From Heterostelium multicystogenum (taxonomy: Eukaryota; Evosea; Eumycetozoa; Acytosteliales; Acytosteliaceae), in contig RCNN01000446.1 in the NCBI GenBank assembly GCA_003667245.1, positions 1 to 10,900 of the forward strand: DNA of 10,900 bases. The letters are read 5' to 3'. A program made the position numbers and the translations under genes. Of the stretch, positions 8,859 through 10,900 are shown in pieces. Numbering within the stretch: the stretch's first letter is position 1; every line of letters begins with the position of its first letter. Under the pieces are notes generated by a model, which saw only the letters and a program-made list of their open reading frames with translations, ran no database searches and had not been told where the DNA came from.

Positions 8859-9823
8859 TGTAAAAGTACGATCACATTATTTTGGTGAATGTTTGTTTGC
8901 AACACCTTCATTCACATCAACAACAACCAATTATTTAAATAAAAAGTGGAACAGGTTGTAAAGTGTAACTTAGATATGTTGGTGATTTAGTTCAGTTTCA
9001 ATGTTCATTTCATTAGCTGATTCCTATCATTTTACAATCCATAATCAGTTACTTCATTCTGTTGTTTTGATGTATTATCATTTCCAGTATACCCTCTCTA
9101 CCAACACACCATTTATTTTTAGAAATATTGATGTGTTGTTGGTGTGGTGTATTGATGAAGATATATATAGTGTTAAATTTATTCTGATCAAAATTAAATC
9201 TTAGCAACTATTTTCTTTATAATCACATTATTATTGCAAATTATATATATACAGTTAAAATCAAATACATAATCAGCCAAATCATATCACATATTATCCT
9301 CTTCTGACACACAATCACTCCTTCATTCCTTTATCTATATGCAGTTGTATCTATATGTATACCATGAGATGATCTCTTCATGAACTCTCTTTAATTCAGA
9401 ATAATATGTGATTTACCGGTAACAGGTAACAATACAAATCGGTCTCTGCTATTAATAAACACCTGATAAAACTGGTTGAACCAACACGATGATGTGAAAC
9501 TGTAATTATTTTTGAATACGAATTTTTTCGATTTCCCACATTTAATTGTCTTGATAGTTGTGTTGATTATTTGGAATGAGTGGTTGATGAGAAATTGATG
9601 GATAAATAACGAATTACTTACTATTTATGAGAATACCATCACCTGACAGTCACTGTATTATTACTATATATTTAATTAATCTTGATGTCTCTTTACTTGT
9701 TTAGAAGCTCTAGCTAAAAGAACATTATTCCATAATAAAATAAAAACTAAGAATAACTATATAAATCAAAGAAGAGAGGAAAACCATGGGTACATCAAAG
9801 AAGATAGAAAAAACTATTTAATT
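8859..9823. other. Long intergenic region upstream of the four-TM gene
   Basis: Nearly 1 kb with no gene I can support. A 67-codon plus-strand frame at 9001-9204 begins with ATG, but its composition (Ile, Leu, Val, Tyr, His) matches AT-rich non-coding DNA. Other contents are alternating AT at 9160-9172 and 9243-9252, a short direct repeat of GGTAAC at 9418-9430 (ccggtaacaggtaac), and another ATG at 9786 in a different frame from the downstream gene. The promoter of the plus-strand four-TM gene should lie in the right part. Confidence 0.5.
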
Positions 9824-10773
9824 ATGTTCTTAAGTGCTATAAATATCATTGAAATCCTTTTTTGTGTACTTTGCTCGCTTTTTGTTTTTGATTGGTACCT
9901 CATCCAATATCCAATATCAAACCAATTATAGTAAAAAGAACGAATATTAATTCAGAGCGATTTGGTTTATTTTATGTCGAAAAAGAAATGGGTATGTTAT
10001 CAAAGTGAATATTCATTGTCCTTAATACTAATAGTCTTATTCATAGGGATGTCTGATGTTGAAACCTACCCATATTTTGAACAACTTTTATAGTCCCCAA
10101 TCTACTTTTTTCATAGTGATTACAACTCACCAATTTTGTCACTTGCCTGCATTTTAATGATACTTTTGACAATTTACTTGATTTTCAAGAACCAATACAA
10201 CAAGATACTAAGAAGATTTTATCTTTTATTTTCCATAATGCTACTGTTATGCCAAGCATTTACTGCCTTCTTCTTTCTCAGAATTCAAAGCACCCATAAT
10301 ATTGTAGGCAATGAAAATTGTAAAGGTGGATTCTGGTGTTCTTCTTTCAGTGGCTCTAAAGATGGAAAACTCTGGAGTCCATTAGTAGGATTACTGGGTA
10401 CAATTATTTCATTCAGCTTCAGCATATTCAACTTGATTTTTCTCACTCATTCAGTTAAAAACATTTGATTGCAATCCAGTTCAACGACCAGTTATCTACC
10501 ATTGATACTCCTTCCCATAGATTACAATTCCATAAACTCTGTAAAGAACTAACCCATATCAACAATAATAACCATAATTTCAGTAACTTTCATAATTACA
10601 AGAATTCAACTCATTCTAAAGTATACCATCACCTATATCATAGAAAAACAATGATGATCTCGAGATAGATGGCAACTCTGATTTTTACCTCCGACAACGA
10701 AATTGAAATTAACGATAATAACAATAACAGCAATCCAAACTGTCCATCCTATATAACATTAGAGCCACAATGA
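9824..10773 (+). CDS. Four-transmembrane protein with Cys-containing loop
   Basis: Predicted integral membrane protein. ATG at 9824 opens TM1 (SAINIIEILFCVLCSLFVFD). A first extracellular-type loop follows (NINSERFGLFYVEKEMG), interrupted by a 55-bp intron at 9992-10046 (GTATGT..TTCATAG, with TACTAAT inside). Exon 2 gives MSDVETYPYFEQL, then TM2 (ILSLACILMILLTIYLIF), TM3 (LLFSIMLLLCQAFTAFFFL), a second loop with two Cys (ENCKGGFWCSSFSGSKDGKL), TM4 (LVGLLGTIISFSFSIFNLIF) and a cytoplasmic tail with Asn runs ending PSYITLEPQ. The core from TM2 to TM4 is one uninterrupted frame. Frame changes occur in exon 1 and at about 10086-10110, 10455-10463, 10495, 10620, 10650 and 10692; most fit one extra base. 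The two-loop, four-helix plan with Cys and Trp in a loop recalls claudin/PMP22-like or tetraspan proteins, but I cannot assign a family. Confidence 0.72.
9992..10046 (+). other. 55-bp intron of the four-TM gene
   Basis: It begins GTATGT and ends TTATTCATAG with TACTAAT about 20 nt before the acceptor. Splicing completes a Gly codon split after its first base and continues into MSDVETYPYFEQL. Confidence 0.75.
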
Positions 10774-10798
10774 TATTAACAAATAAAATATAGTAATC

Positions 10799-10823
10799 AT
10801 GATAATTTATGGAAAATTATCAT
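10799..10823. repeat. Perfect 10-bp inverted repeat (hairpin) 3' of the four-TM gene
   Basis: ATGATAATTT and its exact reverse complement AAATTATCAT are separated by five bases (ATGGA). It begins 26 bp after the TGA at 10771-10773, so it would lie in the 3' UTR of the transcript. The stem is almost all A-U. A role in 3'-end formation or stability is speculative. Confidence 0.6.
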
Positions 10824-10900
10824 CACGATTTGTAATAATAAATCAAGGATTGATTTCAGAGTATTAATTTCATTGATTTGGTTTAGTCAAATAAAAATAA

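Noticed and set aside
9001..9204. Plus-strand 67-codon ORF
   Set aside because: Composition is that expected of AT-rich DNA. There is no recognisable motif and no splice-linked neighbour.
9786..9830. ATG at 9786 as the start of the four-TM gene
   Set aside because: It is out of frame with TM1 and soon reaches a stop, whereas ATG 9824 opens directly into TM1 in frame.
1..10900. Alternative genetic code or stop-codon readthrough as the cause of the broken frames
   Set aside because: TAA, TAG and TGA all occur at the breaks, and the protein continues in a different frame rather than in the same frame after the stop, so reassigning stops would not restore the proteins.
1..10900. CRISPR arrays, insertion sequences, viral or bacterial operon structure
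   Set aside because: No regularly spaced repeats, transposase-like frames or Shine-Dalgarno-linked gene runs are present. Introns and a eukaryotic tRNA show nuclear eukaryotic DNA.

Overview
The window looks like nuclear DNA of a dictyostelid social amoeba, or a close amoebozoan relative. Intergenic DNA is very AT-rich with long A/T runs. Introns are short (55-78 bp) with GTAAGT/GTATGT-like donors, and one carries a perfect TACTAAC branch site. Asn/Thr-coding triplet repeats are present, and two genes encode beta-solenoid type I surface proteins. Nothing looks bacterial, viral or mobile. I cannot name the species; intergenic GC seems somewhat high for D. discoideum.

Layout: a secreted glycoside hydrolase family 5 (cellulase-like) gene runs off the left edge on the minus strand (1-1062). 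A plus-strand tRNA-Lys(CUU) lies at 1379-1451. Next on the minus strand come a six-exon RRM RNA-binding protein (1985-3125), a tentative unrecognised gene (3309-4128), and two tandem surface-protein genes: a pectin-lyase-like parallel beta-helix protein (4623-6264) and a beta-rich type I membrane protein (6489-8478). A 51-codon minus-strand ORF lies at 8703-8858. The right end carries a plus-strand four-transmembrane protein with one 55-bp intron (9824-10773), followed by a perfect hairpin.

The dominant oddity is that every protein gene is open only if the frame is changed repeatedly. In most cases the fix is removal of one base, usually from a short homopolymer. This occurs on both strands and in all genes, while the tRNA, splice sites and domain motifs are intact. 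Single-base insertion error in the assembly is the simplest explanation. Pseudogenisation (mainly for the GH5 gene) and tolerated +1 frameshifting are alternatives. CDS limits below span the whole gene including introns and slips.

The genes do not form an obvious pathway. The GH5 enzyme and the three membrane proteins act at or outside the cell surface, the RRM protein acts on RNA, and the two beta-solenoid genes are probably functionally related tandem neighbours.
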